Positions 32,251 to 46,089 of a stretch of DNA of 64,000 nucleotides are shown here, piece after piece (positions within the stretch are counted from its first letter, which is position 1; each line of letters starts with the position of its first letter). The stretch is from Isoetes taiwanensis (Eukaryota; Streptophyta; Lycopodiopsida; Isoetales; Isoetaceae), in the NCBI GenBank assembly GCA_021234155.1, contig JAJEKV010000071.1, forward strand, positions 5,020,483 through 5,084,482, in the 5' to 3' direction. Below the pieces are notes generated by a model. It was not told the DNA's origin, did no database searches, and was given only the letters and a program-made list of their open reading frames with translations. The translations under genes and the position numbers were made by a program.

Positions 32251-35200
32251 AGCACCTTATGTCGAATGAGCAAACATAATAGGATAATGCAGGATCTGAG
32301 CTAATGAGAGACTACAACATCTAGTGTCAGCAAATGTTAATTCTAGGAAACCACCACAGTGAAATAACGAGAAACCATAACCAACTCAATGACCATATGG
32401 CGCATAGGATAATGCGGGGATCACGAGGCTAATGAGAGACTACAACATGTAGTGTCAGCAAATGTTAACTCTAGGAAACCACCACAGTGAGATAACGAGA
32501 AACCATAACCAATTTGACAGCCACATGATGCAAGCCCTAACACAAGTCCTAAACGTTGAATAATGCAACATCTTGGGGTTGCGGGAAATGATAAAAGCAG
32601 GTAAAGTTCAATCAATTTATTCGATATAACCCTCAAAAATCTAAGAAATTCCAATTCTATGATGACAAGAAAAATCTTTGATAAAAATGCATCTTTGATA
32701 TCAAGTTCTGAGATCTATATAATCAATGCTATTATGGAAAAAGGACAACAAATCGTTTAATAAGAGTCTATGTGAACAACCAACAAATAAAACATGACTA
32801 GGGAGATATAATGCATGTTTGCAAAGATCGAGAAAAGCGAGAGTACTATTGGTTTTGGATATAAATGATGAATGAGATCGATTTCCATGAAAACAAAATA
32901 TATAATCTAGCGCATGATTATGAAGATGATCAATGAGGATATCAAAACACAAACATGTAGTGGAAATCTGGATTTGTCTAGTTTATGCCATATAAACAAA
33001 AAAAACTCAAGAAAAAAAGAAAAATTATTTTGCCATTGGAGGAATCGAACTAACAATCACAAGTTGCAAACCATGAAAGCTAGCCACAAATCCGACAACA
33101 AATTCTTAGTAAAAGTAATCAAGTAGAGATTTAAATGGGTTGTGATACGGGACCCAGTATCCCCTAACAAAACCTCTCGAGGAAATGGTGGCCGCCAAAG
33201 ATGGCGCTAATTGGGCATGTGTGGGAGAAATGGATGGAGGTTTCACATAGCTAGGCGAGAACTTGGAGGATACAAAAACCTAGACCAAACCAGAGCATAT
33301 CAGCTCAAAATTAGGAGAGCAATGGGCCGGGTGGTTTCACAATCCCTGATTAGCAAATCTAGTGGGAAGTCAATTCTAGTACTCAAGAATCTTTGGTTCC
33401 CTTTGTATAGAGCCAAAAACCTCTTAGATCGAATTCAAAATGATTCATCACATAAATCTTTAAGAAAGCAGAAAAGCATGAATCGAGTACACATACTACT
33501 CTTGATCCAAATGCGACAAGAATCAAAAAGAAAAAGCAAATTGACAACTACAAGAAGGAATATCTAGATAAGAACAAAAAACATTAATTAAAACAAACTA
33601 CCACAATATGCTCTACCTTGTACAAGACTACGCTTTATGACTAGGAGCATTTCTACCTTGTGCAAGACTACGCCTAAAAAAGCATCTTTAACAACAAACT
33701 AGGAATCCCAACATACTTAGAAGGACCAAACCATCGAGAAATGGAAAAGTAAAGAAGATAACAAAACTGATTTCAACCAGCTTGGCGATCTTGGGAACAA
33801 TTGGATAAGTTTGGGTCTTGCGGTCGAAAGGCCTGCGATGGGAAAAAAAAGGCAAGAAGGCAAAGGTAATCGCAGCCATGCTATAGAAGGAAAGGAAAGG
33901 CTGAAAAACAACAGAGAATGGGAGGCCAAAGAGGCGGTGATAGCAAAGGTCGATCTGCAATCAAGACCCGGAATGGGGACGGTTGACAGATCGCGGGATA
34001 CCTAGCGGACATGCAAGATCAAAAACACATAGATAAGCAATCTAGGAAGGAGAAGCATAAAGATAAGAGGCAAGCCCAGACAGATTTATTAAGGAATCAG
34101 CTCATCAGGGCGGTACCATCGACCCATGAGGTGCAGGCACCACCCTAAGACCAATCCAATAGATGCATGACCAAGCAGTAGTACATGTGCTAGGAATTTG
34201 ATGAAGTAGGAAACTCCTACTTCATCCTATGGCATAAAGCAAGAAGGGCAACCAAAAGCATTATGCTATAAAAGGCGCACCCTCGACTACCAACTACAAA
34301 CCTAACAAACAAGTCTAAGCAACATATCTTAACATGACCCACGCCAACTAAAGGCAACAAAACCCCAAGCAACAATTTGGTCAACTATAAGTGTAACAAA
34401 AAACTCCAAGATATCCTAGGCGAAGTTGCATCCTCAACAACAAATTTCCAAGGCATCGAAGGTTCAAAGACTTCGCCTCGATTCCAGGGTTTTCTCCTCG
34501 CTTCCAAGGTCCAAAAACATCGTCAACAATAAAAATAGAAAATACTTCTCATCCATGAGTTGATATCCATAATGTCTCAACAATAACAAACCAATTGACC
34601 AACCAATACATCCACACAATAAGATATTAATTTTAAATTAAATGACCCATCAATATATCCATAAAATAAGATATTAATTTTATAAAGCTAAATCACTATT
34701 TTATAAGGTGGTTACTTTTTACGAGAAACCTATCAAAAAAACTTTGTACCGCAGGGCATGATCACCTCCCATGGATCGAGCTGCTCAAAAATGGCGACCC
34801 ACTCACTCGAAGCAATGTGAAAAACCTAGAGAATATGAAATGCATTGCAGCTCCCAAAAATCGGGGTAAAAGGCACGGAATCCAACCCAAATTTGTTCAC
34901 CGGCCAAAAACATGATACCCCAACTCCAAAATCCACAAGCAATCATGGCATCTCAAAATTAGTAATGAAAGGGAGGAAGGAACAAAGAAATTTATGAAAC
35001 AAGGTGCAAACCTCAAAAGACAAACTGACCGGGGTGATCGTCCATAGCCATCCATCTTCAAAAGCGCATGACAAGCATATCAGAGCACCAACACCACCTA
35101 TAGCTTGGCAATTTTTAGGTCATGGATAAACACAAAACAATCAAAGTGGGTCCCAATGCATATGGCAAAAGGCGAAGATCATGGGAACCAACAAGATATC

Positions 35201-35440
35201 TTGATGTTGGACTCCCCAACTCCAGCCCATCAAACAAAAAAACCACCAAGCGAGGCGATTTAGGATTTTGGAAAAAATTGCTCAACAAAGGCTATGAATC
35301 ATGCTGATTGGGGATTACAAATTGTGCGAGAAAAGCTTGTGCATTGATGTGGAATTAAGAGGGAGATGATTTAGTAATAAGTAGAAACTAAAGAAATTGC
35401 ATAGAGAAGAAGGAGAAATCTAGCTAATGAGAATGGTTGA
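31560..35440. other. A-rich gene-poor stretch
   Basis: About 3.9 kb with strong A over T excess on the plus strand. Short frames are Lys/Arg/Asn-rich and compositional. CTACCTTGTRCAAGACTACGC occurs twice, at 33,615 and 33,653. AAGATATTAATTTTA occurs twice near 34,622 and 34,669. No gene, RNA or element family recognised. Confidence 0.5.
32270..32530. repeat. 128-bp tandem repeat, two units
   Basis: TAATGAGAGACTACAACATC and its partner TAATGAGAGACTACAACATG are 128 bases apart, each followed by TAGTGTCAGCAAATGTTAA and AGGAAACCACCACAGTGA. A partial third unit can be traced on both sides (phrases AGGATAATGC and CCACATGRTGCAAG). Confidence 0.8.
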
Positions 35441-35449
35441 TATAGGAAT

Positions 35450-38400
35450 GCCCGCGGTTCTATTGTGGCGACAATAAACAGACATTCCTTGGATGGGGGC
35501 GTTCTCCTTCCGTCTCTATTTATTGACCTCTTGTCTCATTTCTAGTCATCGGCGTTCTCTTGAGCTCCCTTTCTGTTCTCTCTTCTTTGGCTCCTCAAGT
35601 TTGCTCCCCTTCTCATGGCGTTGATGGTCCAAGGTTTTAGGGATGGAAGCGTCCATGGTTTTCCGCGGTGGGCGATCCATGATTCATAGTCTTTGGGTTT
35701 TAGGGATGGGGCGATCCATGGTTTCCATGGTAGGCGATCCCTTGGCGATCTGATTAGGGAAAGCATCACGGGGTTTGGATTGGCGGGCTTGGTGTGCCTC
35801 GGATTCCAGATCCTCGATCCGGCCACTTTTGCTCTGGATTTTTGGGTATTTTGATTTTGTTTTCTTGGTTCTACGGTATCTTCGCCTGCGGGGCGGCTTG
35901 TTCCCTATCTACATCGGGATGTCTTTGTTGAGTCAATCGATCCTTTGCTGATTCTAATCTGAGTCAATCCGTGCTAGTATGATCCCCATCGAGTTTAAGG
36001 CGTGCTCTTTGCTGGAGTTTGGCGGTCGCGCTTTTGCCAGTTCTTTGAAGCTTAATGACTCGCGCCCGCAGGATGGCGACCCATGGGTTGGGCTATTCAT
36101 AGTTCGGTGTTGGGTTGCAGCCGGTATACAAGTTTGGATCTCTTGATCCCTTGGGGCCGGTGAGTTTTTTTGATTGTAGTTCTTGGGACTTGTATTTCAT
36201 GCACTTATTTGTTGCAATAAGCGACTTTGATTGCCATTTCTTTGCCTCGGTTTACGCCTTTGGGGCATATAGCCCTTCGATTTGGATTGGGTTCTTTGTT
36301 GGTTTTGTTTTATCTTGGATCTAGCTTTGTTTGGGGAACATCGGCGTTGGTTTTGAGCAGGCTTGGCATGCCTCAAATTTAGATCCTCGGTCGGCTATCT
36401 ACGCTCGAATTATTGGGTCTTTGTCGGTTTGTATAGGTTTGAGTTTTCTTGGCTCTCGGGTATCTTCACACTGGAGGGGCGGTTTATTTTCTATACGCTT
36501 TCGACTCAATCGGTGCTGCGAGGAATATATACGAGTCATTACATTGCTAAGATGATCAAGGTCCGGCTGGCGATGATCTTATTTGAGTGCGATCAATTTT
36601 GCTGCCCATATTTGCATGAAGCGGGCGAGCTCCGCGACCTCTGCGTTCTTTGCTTTGGGAGGGATCTGGGGTGCGTGGCATCCCACTGTCGGTATTTCAA
36701 ATTTCCTTGGTTTTGGTTAGCATGGTCTAGGTTTTTGCATATGCCCATGTAGTTCCCTATATACATGGTTCTGCCTAGTCTTGTTTTGGCATGATAGGTG
36801 GGGTTCTTCTATTCTCATTTGCTTATCGAGGGTTTCTTTCTAAAGCTATCCATGTTTTTTATGCGGATGTCTTGCATTTTTTATGCTTTCTTCCTCTCTT
36901 ACGTGATCCCAAAACTATGTCATCAAAGCATTACGTTTGCTTTCTTGTTTGTCTTTTTTAGATCTCGCAGTTTTTCCTTACCTCTTTTTGTCTCACTTCT
37001 CTTTTCCTTACCTCTTTTGGTCTCACTTGTCTTAGTTTTTCTGATTGTCATCTCTCCTTCATTTGTTCATCTCATCTTTTGACTCGTCGTTCTCCTTTTC
37101 CTTGTTAGTGTCAGGTTGCTCGGCCTTTTATTCTTGTTTTTGTTTTGATTTGAGGCTTCCCCACGAGGTTTTTCTTATTTCTCGTGTTTACATATAATTT
37201 CTTAGCCCTTATACATATAATTTCTTAGCCCCTATGGTTATCTCATATTCTAATTTATCTGGGTTACACAGATTTTTCCAAGCCACTCCTATGGTCATCT
37301 TGCTCTTTTAACCTCGTTTGCTCATATGATCGAGTTTCTTTTTGCTTTACATTTCCTTCCATGTATCTCGATTATATCCCCTTAAACTTGTTTCATTTGG
37401 ATATCTTCTATTTTTTTATGCTTTGGTTATCTTCCACATTTGTCTCTAAGCATGACATGCTCCTTTTGTTCGAGTCGTCCTCTGCATCTTGTCCACCTTA
37501 TGAATATGCTATCTTGGTTCTCACTCTTGTCATGAATTATTGTGCATGTCCTATAGTATGCTCTATTTCATGGTTTTTCTCGCTAAATAGATCAACTTAC
37601 TTAACAACTTTCTATGGTTTTACCGGCATGTTTTCGTTCTATAGAATGCTATCTCTTCATATTCTTTGATATGTTCCAGTGTGCAATTGTCGCTATGGTT
37701 TACTAGCGCATATTGACCTTTTTGTCATGCGATGGGGGTTTTGCCCGTGGCGTCATTCATTTTTTACGAGTCGCGCCCTCCTTCTTTTCCATTTAGACTA
37801 GCCCTAGCTAATTTGTTGGATTCGTAAATCGTCTCTTCTATTGTTTTTGCATTATTAGTATCTTTCTTAGGGGTCGTTTTGGACATGAATGTTCTTTCTT
37901 TTCATATCGTCATGAGTGTTTCCTTTCCTTGGAATGTGTTATCCTCTAGTACTCGTGGATGCTTGCTTTCGATGTCTCCTTTGGGGTTTTTCTGGTCCCT
38001 TGTGAATACTTTCTCGGTATTATGGCTCTTGTTTCCAATGTTAATGTGGTAGGGTATATGCTCTTTTTCTGTGTGTTACGGTGTTCTGTTGTGCAAATTG
38101 TTTTTCGGTTATGGTGTTGGTGGTATGTATTAAGCTAGATCGGTGCATGCTCCTTTCTATAGCTTCTTAGCTCTCTTGCTCATGGAGGTCTTTGAGGGCC
38201 TGTTCTTGCTCTTTCCTCGGGTTTCTCTCATGGTTTGCCTTTGTGGGCTTGTTTGGCGTTGCATTATCGTCCTTACGTTATGTGACTTTAACTATGTTGT
38301 CCCTATCTTTGTTCTCATTCACGATCCCTTTATTTTCTTGTTCTTTTCACCATTTATCTTGTTTGTCTCCTTGTATTGCATGTTGATCCTTATCTCTTGA

Positions 38401-38563
38401 TCCACACTCCTTGTTCCTCCTATTTTCTCTCCGCATTACCCTCTTAGGCGTCTTTGGTTTCCATACGGATCATCTAGGAGCATTGTTGTGCGTATACACA
38501 AAGGTCTTATTTTTCGGGGTTTTGGCGGCCTTAGTCGGGTTTGTTTGCAAGCATGCTTTCTTT
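35450..38563 (+). repeat. T-rich stretch of old diverged repeats
   Basis: The skew switches to T-rich at about 35.45 kb and stays so into copy 2. Bases 35,760-35,960 and 36,350-36,520 are diverged direct copies (shared TTTTCTTGG, GGTATCTTC and GGGGCGG phrases in the same order, about 590 bases apart). Bases 37,340-37,900 are similar to about 600-970 and thus to 39,180-39,540, about 1.68 kb downstream. The frames (up to 129 codons) are Phe/Leu/Cys-rich and not conserved. Possibly layered remnants of one unclassified element. Confidence 0.55.
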
Positions 38564-39975
38564 GATCCCATATCCACTTCGCATGCGAGGTTTACAATGG
38601 GTTTTAAATCGGTTATTTCTAATTTCTCTGCGAGCATATTCTCTTTGATGTCATAGTCGATTTCTTTTGCCACATACTCTCTTTGATCTCATAGTCGACT
38701 CTTGCAAGCATATTAGCATAACTTCTCAATTATGTAGTTCGACATCTAGTTTATTTGTGTATATTGGCACAATTATCTTTCTTTAAGTATCTTATGTGTG
38801 TTGATTACCATTATTTTCGATATTGTTCGTTTCTTTACATTGATTTGTTTCTTTGAGTTTCGCTCATTCTATTTTCCTCATTATCATGAGTTCACAATCA
38901 TTGCTCGATTGTTTACGGCTTTTATGTTTGAGGTGTTTGGCTTTGGTAGGGCATGTTTAGCCCCATTGTCTCTTGTCTTCCTTTATTTCATGTTTTTTCG
39001 TTGGATTCCTCAACTTCCGTTACTCCTTAGTTTTATTGCTCCATGTTGCCCCTTTTTTGTCACCTTTGATAATATGGTTCTTCTTACTCTCAGGCATGCG
39101 TTGTGTTTTCAATCCTATTAGTTATTTGTGCCCTCTTTTGCCTCGCATACCCCTTTTTGCCAACATCGCGGTTCTCTTATTTCTCTTTTGACCTTTGCTT
39201 TTTCGGGTTTATCTCATTCATGTATTGCCATTACATGCTTCCACATTGCCTCTAGGCGTTCACGTTATACATTTGTTCTAGTTGTCTTTTGTCACTTTTC
39301 CATGGTTTTCTTGGTATTTTAGTAATAGATTATTTATCTCCTCGAATTTCTTTTGCGGTTTACAATTGTCACTATGGTTTACTAGTGCATGTTGATTTTG
39401 TTATGTTATGGAGGTTTATCTCATGACACCTTTTAAGCTATTTTAAGAGTCTAGTCCTTTATTCCTTAGGTTCTTTGGCTCCTTTGCACATTTTTACGTC
39501 ATCGTTTCTTACATTTGTTTTACATTATTAGTATCTCTTTTTACATGGGTGCGTGTTTCTTTTCTCGGCATTGGCCCTGGAGCCTCAAGTCTTCTTGCCT
39601 ATGGCATCTAACTCATTGACGGGTTATTTTTCTTTCAGCCTTGATTCTGCAGGATTGTTTAAGGTCTTGTGGTTGCCATAGTGCATGGGGTCGTGCTTCA
39701 ACTATTTGCTTGGGTTTCCTCGGAACCTAAGAGGCGTGGTTCTTCTTCAGATGAGGAGCATTCACTGGAGTCTTCTCACCTTTGCATCGACCAAGTGGCC
39801 GGATAAAACCATCTTTTTCTTGGTTTCATAATGCTCTCGATGATTGTCTAGTTTCGGAGCATTTAAAGTTCATATTTTCAAATTTATCTATCCCTAGTGA
39901 GGGATCCATTTGTACTCAATGTTTTACAAAGCTCAATGAGAACTTTGTTATAGCACCATACACATATACAATTTA
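38564..39975 (+). repeat. T-rich repeat block (copy 2)
   Basis: Equivalent of 1-1410, with numerous one- to four-base differences. Confidence 0.6.
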
Positions 39976-40129
39976 AGAGCTATATAGTACTCTCTATAAG
40001 TATCATAGACCATACACACAATAGACAGTAACCAGTAAACCAGCTAGAGGATTGTATATAGTAAATAGTACTCTCTATTAGCACCATACACAATCTTTGA
40101 TATACTGTCTATGGCCGGGTTTGAACCCC

Positions 40130-40740
40130 TAGAAAAGCTCAATGGTAGAACTTAAAAGCTTATACATGTCCTCCACTTTGGCTGCTCGTTGGCAGTGGGA
40201 CAAAAACTAGCTAGTCTGTCAAAAGACTAGTCTAGACCAGTAAAAAGTTGGTTCTGATTCTGTGGCTGGTTTCTTGGTTCTTGTCTAAAAAGCCCCTGGT
40301 CCTAGGATGCCCAAAAAGTCATATGTGGCGAGGCGGCACTAGATTTTGGTGGCGCTAGGTTCGGTGATGCCCCTAGAGTTGCCCCTAGGATCGAAAACTT
40401 CCTCAAGGTGGGATTTAATCCGCCTACAAAGTGTGCATGTATGGCCAAAGTTTTGCCCAGCGGATGTGTGGTGAGTTGGTATAGGCCTAGTAATGCCAAA
40501 ATAAATGTGCACTTGGTGGGGTTCAAACCCGGCGGTGTATGTTTATATTTGGGAGTTGATTCTTTGGGTTGCTCGGCCATGATCCCGGCGTGGTAGAACT
40601 TAAAAGCCTATACATGTCCTCCACTTTGGGCTGCGTTGGCGGTGGGACAAAAACTAGCTAGTCTGTCAAAAGACTAGTCTAGACCAGTAAAAAGTTGGTT
40701 TACAGATTACTGTGGCTGGTTTACTGGTTACTGTCTAAAT
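40130..40740. mobile_element. Paired direct repeats around a tRNA-like core (copy 2)
   Basis: Equivalent of 1583-2190. The two repeats start near 40,145 and 40,591. The B box reads GGGGTTCAAACCCGG. The repeats are more alike within this copy than within copy 1 over the segment after AGACTAGTCTAGACCA (GTAAAAAGTTGGTT in both). Confidence 0.5.
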
Positions 40741-41399
40741 TCAGCCACTCTATTTTTTTCATGGCATTTGAATCCATGCAATATAGTTAAAGATCCAATA
40801 GTTTTCTTGACTGTAAAATGACAATTGCATCTGCTTGTATATTGAGATCTCACATCTCTACTAAACAACTGCTAAGGCAAGTAACTTTGATATGTACTCA
40901 ATCGACATTAACATGCGATTGGCACATTAGGTGGAATAACATTTAGTCTATTCTCTCTGATATTAACATGGACAATGGGAGATTGGTGCAACAACCGGTC
41001 TGCAATGCAAGACTGCTGAATTATTTTTTAGTGATGATTTTTGCTGAAATCATCTAGAAGCATGCTTAGAGTAGAAACTTCAAATCGTAGAAAGGATATA
41101 TTTGGAAAGTATCAAATACTTTTACTGCCCTAAATTTGAAGTAACGTACTAAATTTGAAATAGATGCGTATCACTACAAAATCTGACATGCAACTGTAAA
41201 GAATAGCAATAAGTAAGATGGAGAGTCACGAATTACTCCCACAGCATTTAAATTGTACAAATCATAGTAATCAAAGAAGAGGAGGAACATTTGGTGAAGC
41301 TACTTGCGAATTTAAATGCTTATTTCTCCAACCTATTTCTATCTGAAAGCAAAGAATGATGCGAAGGCAAACAACACTAAATATGTAGGACAATCTTTA

Positions 41400-41770
41400 T
41401 TGAAGAACGACAAACTTTATTGAAACTCCAAGCCAAAAGCAAAATACAAATGCAGAGGCGGGAATAAAGTCTCAGAGGATAATCATGATCCACTGAGTAG
41501 AAACACCAGCCTATGCATAAGACAGCACACTCAAATAGGACTCAAATATCAACTGTCGCTTGGCAGGAGCAAGGGAAGAACAATGGTATGCCTTAGCGAT
41601 TCTAACTGCTTGGCGTCTGGAGGACAAGCTGCGGGAGGAATATTGAACCACAGAAAGATACAGTCTTCTACACTTCGGATGGACCATAACAACCATCGAT
41701 GCTAAATGAAATGCTTGGCTCGCAACTTATTCCAAGCATCAGGATAAATAGCAAACAACACTAAATATAT
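41400..41770 (-). mobile_element. 3' end of an L1-like LINE (copy 2)
   Basis: Equivalent of 2840-3249. The C-terminal residues RIAKAYHCSSLAPAKRQL and the following non-coding tail are kept. The WSIWKCRR part is out of frame here because of differences at CTG/CAG sites. Confidence 0.45.
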
Positions 41771-43136
41771 AGGACAATACGAAACACCAAACATTTATAC
41801 ATTTTATCTGAGGAAGGCAAACAACACTAAATATACGAGGACAATCGAAACACCAAACAATTATACATTGTAGGACAACTAATCTAGGCGTTCGAGGAGA
41901 TAAACAAGCGCTAAGGCAACTAATGTATAGCTTGCTCAAATAGAAAGAAATTATGTCTTGCTCAATCTAGCATTAACATATGCAATGCCGCATCTATGCT
42001 TGACAATTTTATATTCTATCGGCATTAACATGGGTGGCGACTTGGTGCAATACCATTTTGACTATCGAGGCCGACAAGACTCCCAAGTAGTTCCACGAAC
42101 AATCAAACAACCTCGAAATAGAATTCCTCAAGGAGAAATACCCAACAAAATGTTTGTTTGAGAATAGAGGCAATCTTTGAATTGTTTTCTTGTGATAATG
42201 TTTTATGTAATTTCTCATTTGAATGCACTTGCGGAAGCCCTCATCTTCTTGAACATTTGACCTGAAAACCAAACCTGCGTCAACATAAGCTCTTGGTATC
42301 TCTAACCGGCCCGCTAGTTCAGCGAGAGGAAGTTTGATAAACAAAGGAAAAATTGATGTTCAAAGAGAACTTACCTAGCTAATGTTGAATGGATAAACTT
42401 ATCCCCATGAGCGGATATCTTTGCTAAAGCATTTCATCGTGTAGATAGATGGCTAATTGCCTTTCGGCAAGACATGCCTAAGAGAAATCATGCCTCATAG
42501 AAATCATTCTAGTAAATGTTAAGTGTCATCCATGCCATAGAAAGAACCTTGGCGATGATGACTTACCTTGAACTCACATAAGGCAGGGGCTTTAGGCTCA
42601 TGATAGTCATATGAAGAGAGAGGAGTTGAAAGCTCACAATTGAATGAAATAACAACATGAATCTAGGCTGATATAATACGATATGAATCACAAAATGATA
42701 GTAAATATGGCGAAGGAAGCTATAACCCATGAAAGGTTGCTCCAATGGACTTGCTCCATGATCTCTAGTTCATGATATAGCATCACATGCAACACGCAAA
42801 GAAAGGAACTTTAATTTTTATGGGCTGAGAAATATACCTAGTTTTCCTTGAGGAATCAATTGAACTCTAACATCCACATAGTCGCGTTAGCCTATCCTTG
42901 AGATGGAGATGTGGTGGGACTTCATACCTCTGAGAACATTCAAGTGATTGTCTCAAGGTAAATTAAGTGATTGTCTCAAGGCATGTCTCAAACACCATCA
43001 TGGTCTATGCCATACATTTATGACATACTATGTTTATTGGTTTTATTCCTTACCGAGAAAGCCATTATGGTGATAAATGCATGAATCACAACTACAATTG
43101 ACCAAATTTTATGCAAGCCAGAACCAAAAATACTAA

Positions 43137-43137
<1 letters not shown>

Positions 43138-43185
<48 letters not shown>

Positions 43186-45715
43186 TGTCTGATGCTCTCT
43201 TGGGCCTCGAGAGACCATGGAGCACATGAGCGATAAAAAGGCGGTGAGTATCAACAGCTCTAATATAAGATCCTAAAGTCATTGGTGGCATTTGTAATAA
43301 AGAGAAAATCGGTAGCTTGAATGCCAAAACTATTTCTGATGTGAGCGTATTCCGGGCAACATGTAATTACATGATCTTCGTCTTCAATCTGTCTCGTTCC
43401 ACATACTTTACATAAGCGCTCTTCTACCTGGATCTTAGCCCATCTCCCGGTCTCAATTGCCAGCCTATGGGATCCTATCCTGTATCTGGCAAGCAGGCAT
43501 CTTTGAGACTTGGGTATGTTTGCTATCGAGATAGATTTGACTCTCACTGTTATCCTTTGGATTGACATTTTTTTGATGCTTTGTATCATTGGCTTTCTGG
43601 GTTTGCCCACATATCCCGGTGCCGATCGGCTCCGAAAGGTGAGTTGAGAGCGGGCCGAAACCATGGCGAACCCGGAAAAGTCAGCAAACCCGAACCGGGA
43701 TCGCCAGGCGAACCCGTTATGTTGGCGTGTAAGGTGGTGCGCTACCGCCGGGTTAAGCAGAAGCGAACGGAACCGAGGTGGCGTCTGCCCGTGCGGCCCG
43801 TGAGGTCGGATCGAGGCGGGCATTCAGCGAGGCCCCGCCCGTTAAAAGCGAACAAAGCGGCCCATTGTGCCCCAAATATTTCCATCAAATGTTAGGCAAA
43901 TTCATGCATAAATTCATACAGCGCCACTGTGCCCCTTCTCAAAAATCATTACCGCATTGTTGATCCGGATTCCATTGCCCTATTTTTGATCGACTCGTGC
44001 CCCAATTGCATTGCTTAAATTCGACAAACCCTTTAGAACAATCACATCGTATCGAGATAAATCCCTCGAATTTGTACCATACGCTGCTAATCGAAGTAGA
44101 TTGGATAAATTTTTGCGTCGGTACCAATTCTTCGGATCGATTGATCCGTTTTTAAACCAATCGGCCAAACGATCTTTGGAGTAGATCGGAAAAGGTAGTT
44201 CAAATCTGGAGCTATGGCTAAAATCATTAATGGTGAGATCTAAAAGGGTTTTAAGATTGAAAAGCCACATTACGTGTCGGGTCGTTTTGCGAGAATAACG
44301 GTGAGGCTTTTTGATGATGCTTAAAATGCTCTGCAAACACAAATTTTCTCTCAATCGAAGGATTTGTAAATTCGAAATCCATGTCGGGGAAAAATTTCTA
44401 CGAGCATTTGGCCCCTTAGGCTCGAAAAAATGCTTCAATTTTTTCGAAAATCATGTTTCAACCCCATCGTTTTAAAATTTTGATCTTAAGCCCTGCCCTG
44501 GCGATCCGAGACCTGCCATCCCACTTTTGGGTTAAACTACGCCCGAACCGGTGAAACCGTCGTTAGTAGCGCGCCACCCTGCCCACGCTGATCCGACCTG
44601 CCCGGCGTTCACCGCGCCTCGGCTTAACCACGGTTCGGGTTGGCTTGAACCGGTGGAGTAAGCGCCACCTCGGCGTACTGAGCCACCTCTCGTACGCTGG
44701 TGAATCGATGGGTAAGCGCCACCTCGGCGCACAGGCGAATCAGGTGGGTAAGAAAAGCCACCTCAGCGCTGGGCGAATCATTAGGGTTTCGCTAGAGGCG
44801 GGCTCCAGCTTGGCGGTTGACCCAATTTAGGGAGCCAATAAGGGGTAGAGCCCACATATGGCTTATTGCTTGCTTCTCGGCGTATGGTTCGAGGTTTCCT
44901 CTTTCTCGGGTGGCCATGGCGGTTATCCCCATCTAGCGACCCAAGCTATTAGCTTGTTTTCCCGTCCCCGAGTTCTCAAAGCATGGGTGAGATAACGGGT
45001 TGTAGCTTGAGCATTCACTCTATTAAAAAGTTTATTGACTGGTATAAACCTTCTAATTCGATTGGTATCGACCCTACGCCGCCCAAGCATAATCGAGTAG
45101 GGGATTAGAGATCTAATGCGAGTTCCTCTTTTTATGAAAGACTTTTAAATCTTTCAATCTATTTCCATAATTTGGCGAGATCTACGGACCCCAGTTGGAC
45201 TGCCGTCTGACACCATTTGTCTGTACTAGAGTTTTGAAAGAAGCTTCTTCAAATTCGATCTGTGAGTAATGCCTTATTGCATTTAGCTAGCATGTTATAT
45301 AATGCGGCTTTTCCTTTGAGACCCTCCTATTTATGCAGATTTTCCAATTTGTAATTGGATGCGGATCAATCCCAAATATTTATAAGATTCAAGCTGTTTC
45401 TAGTAGCTCTCCCTTGTAGGTGAAATCTGGCCTTTCTCGTGAGCCAAAGACCATAATTTTAGACTTAGATAAATTAATTGTCATCTTCTTTGCTGCACAA
45501 AAGTCTTCCAAGTGGTTGAGATGTTCTTGAAGTCTTGCTAGCAATTAGAACTACATCATCGGCATAGGAGGGAGCTGGAAGAATATAGCTGCCAAGTTTT
45601 GTCCCTATTAGTGATCTCTGTCGTAACCAATCATCTAGTTCGTCAATATAAATGCCGAATAGAGTGGGGGATAAAGGGCACCCCTGTCTTACCCCTATTG
45701 TGCTCTTCAAAACTC
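43138..45715 (-). mobile_element. LINE, 5'-truncated (copy 2)
   Basis: Equivalent of 4598-7130. The RT frame at 45,710-45,474 is almost unchanged. The C-terminal domain is better preserved than in copy 1: the frame at 43,823-43,260 has RYRIGSHRLAIETGRW, then LCKVCGTRQIEDEDHVITCC, a CxxC-x9-H-x3-C zinc motif, and it stops close to the (TTA)n tail at 43,138-43,185. Confidence 0.85.
43590..44840. other. GC-rich insert within the LINE (copy 2)
   Basis: Equivalent of 5120-6240. A minus-strand frame of 152 codons at 44,438-43,980 contains FNLKTLLDLTINDFSHSS and LVRLAAYGT-like sequence (LLRLAAYGTNSRDLSRYD). Parts of it are recognisable in copy 1 (RRDLSRLNVIVLKGLSNLSN), so it may once have been coding. 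Function unknown. The flanking GC-rich ends are the most divergent sequence between the copies. Confidence 0.4.
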
Positions 45716-46089
45716 AATTGCAATCTCGGGCAATATATGTGCATACCCAACATGTCAGGTGACATAATTCTTGAGCACTAAAGTTAGCAGTACTTATCTG
45801 AATGTTTTGTATGCATTTATAGCAAACTATTCTTGTCCACAGATAGAGAGTCATATAGGTCTGGTTATGGCAATACATACTAAAACTGATTAGTTCTATA
45901 AGAGTTGCACGTTTAAAATCCAGGGTATAATACTAAAAGCTTTAGCATATAATCTAGATGGCAATACAAAGAATGTTAGACAGCCAAATTCTACCTAGAA
46001 TTAGATGTCTAATTCTAGCATGATTCCATGGCCAGGACCATAGGCTATGCTATATAAGGATGTGAAGAGAATTTTCTTTGAAAATATAC

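Noticed and set aside
33035-33100. Minus-strand GTTCGATTCC with an upstream TAGC...ATGGTTTGC, a possible tRNA
   Set aside because: The T-arm stem does not pair (GTTAG against CCTCC) and no acceptor stem forms. Treated as chance or a very decayed relic.
36798-37082. Phe/Leu-rich frames that could pass for membrane proteins (also 20,480-20,842 and 393-695)
   Set aside because: They arise from T-rich DNA. There is no conserved frame between related repeats and no start context or domain.
31560-39975. Possible giant inverted repeat centred near 35.45 kb
   Set aside because: Comparing several segments at matched distances on opposite strands by eye gave no homology. Only the base skew is mirrored.
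43018-43254. Frame with a poly-Asn run (also 4524-4715)
   Set aside because: The Asn run is the LINE's (AAT)n tail read in frame, and the rest has no motif.
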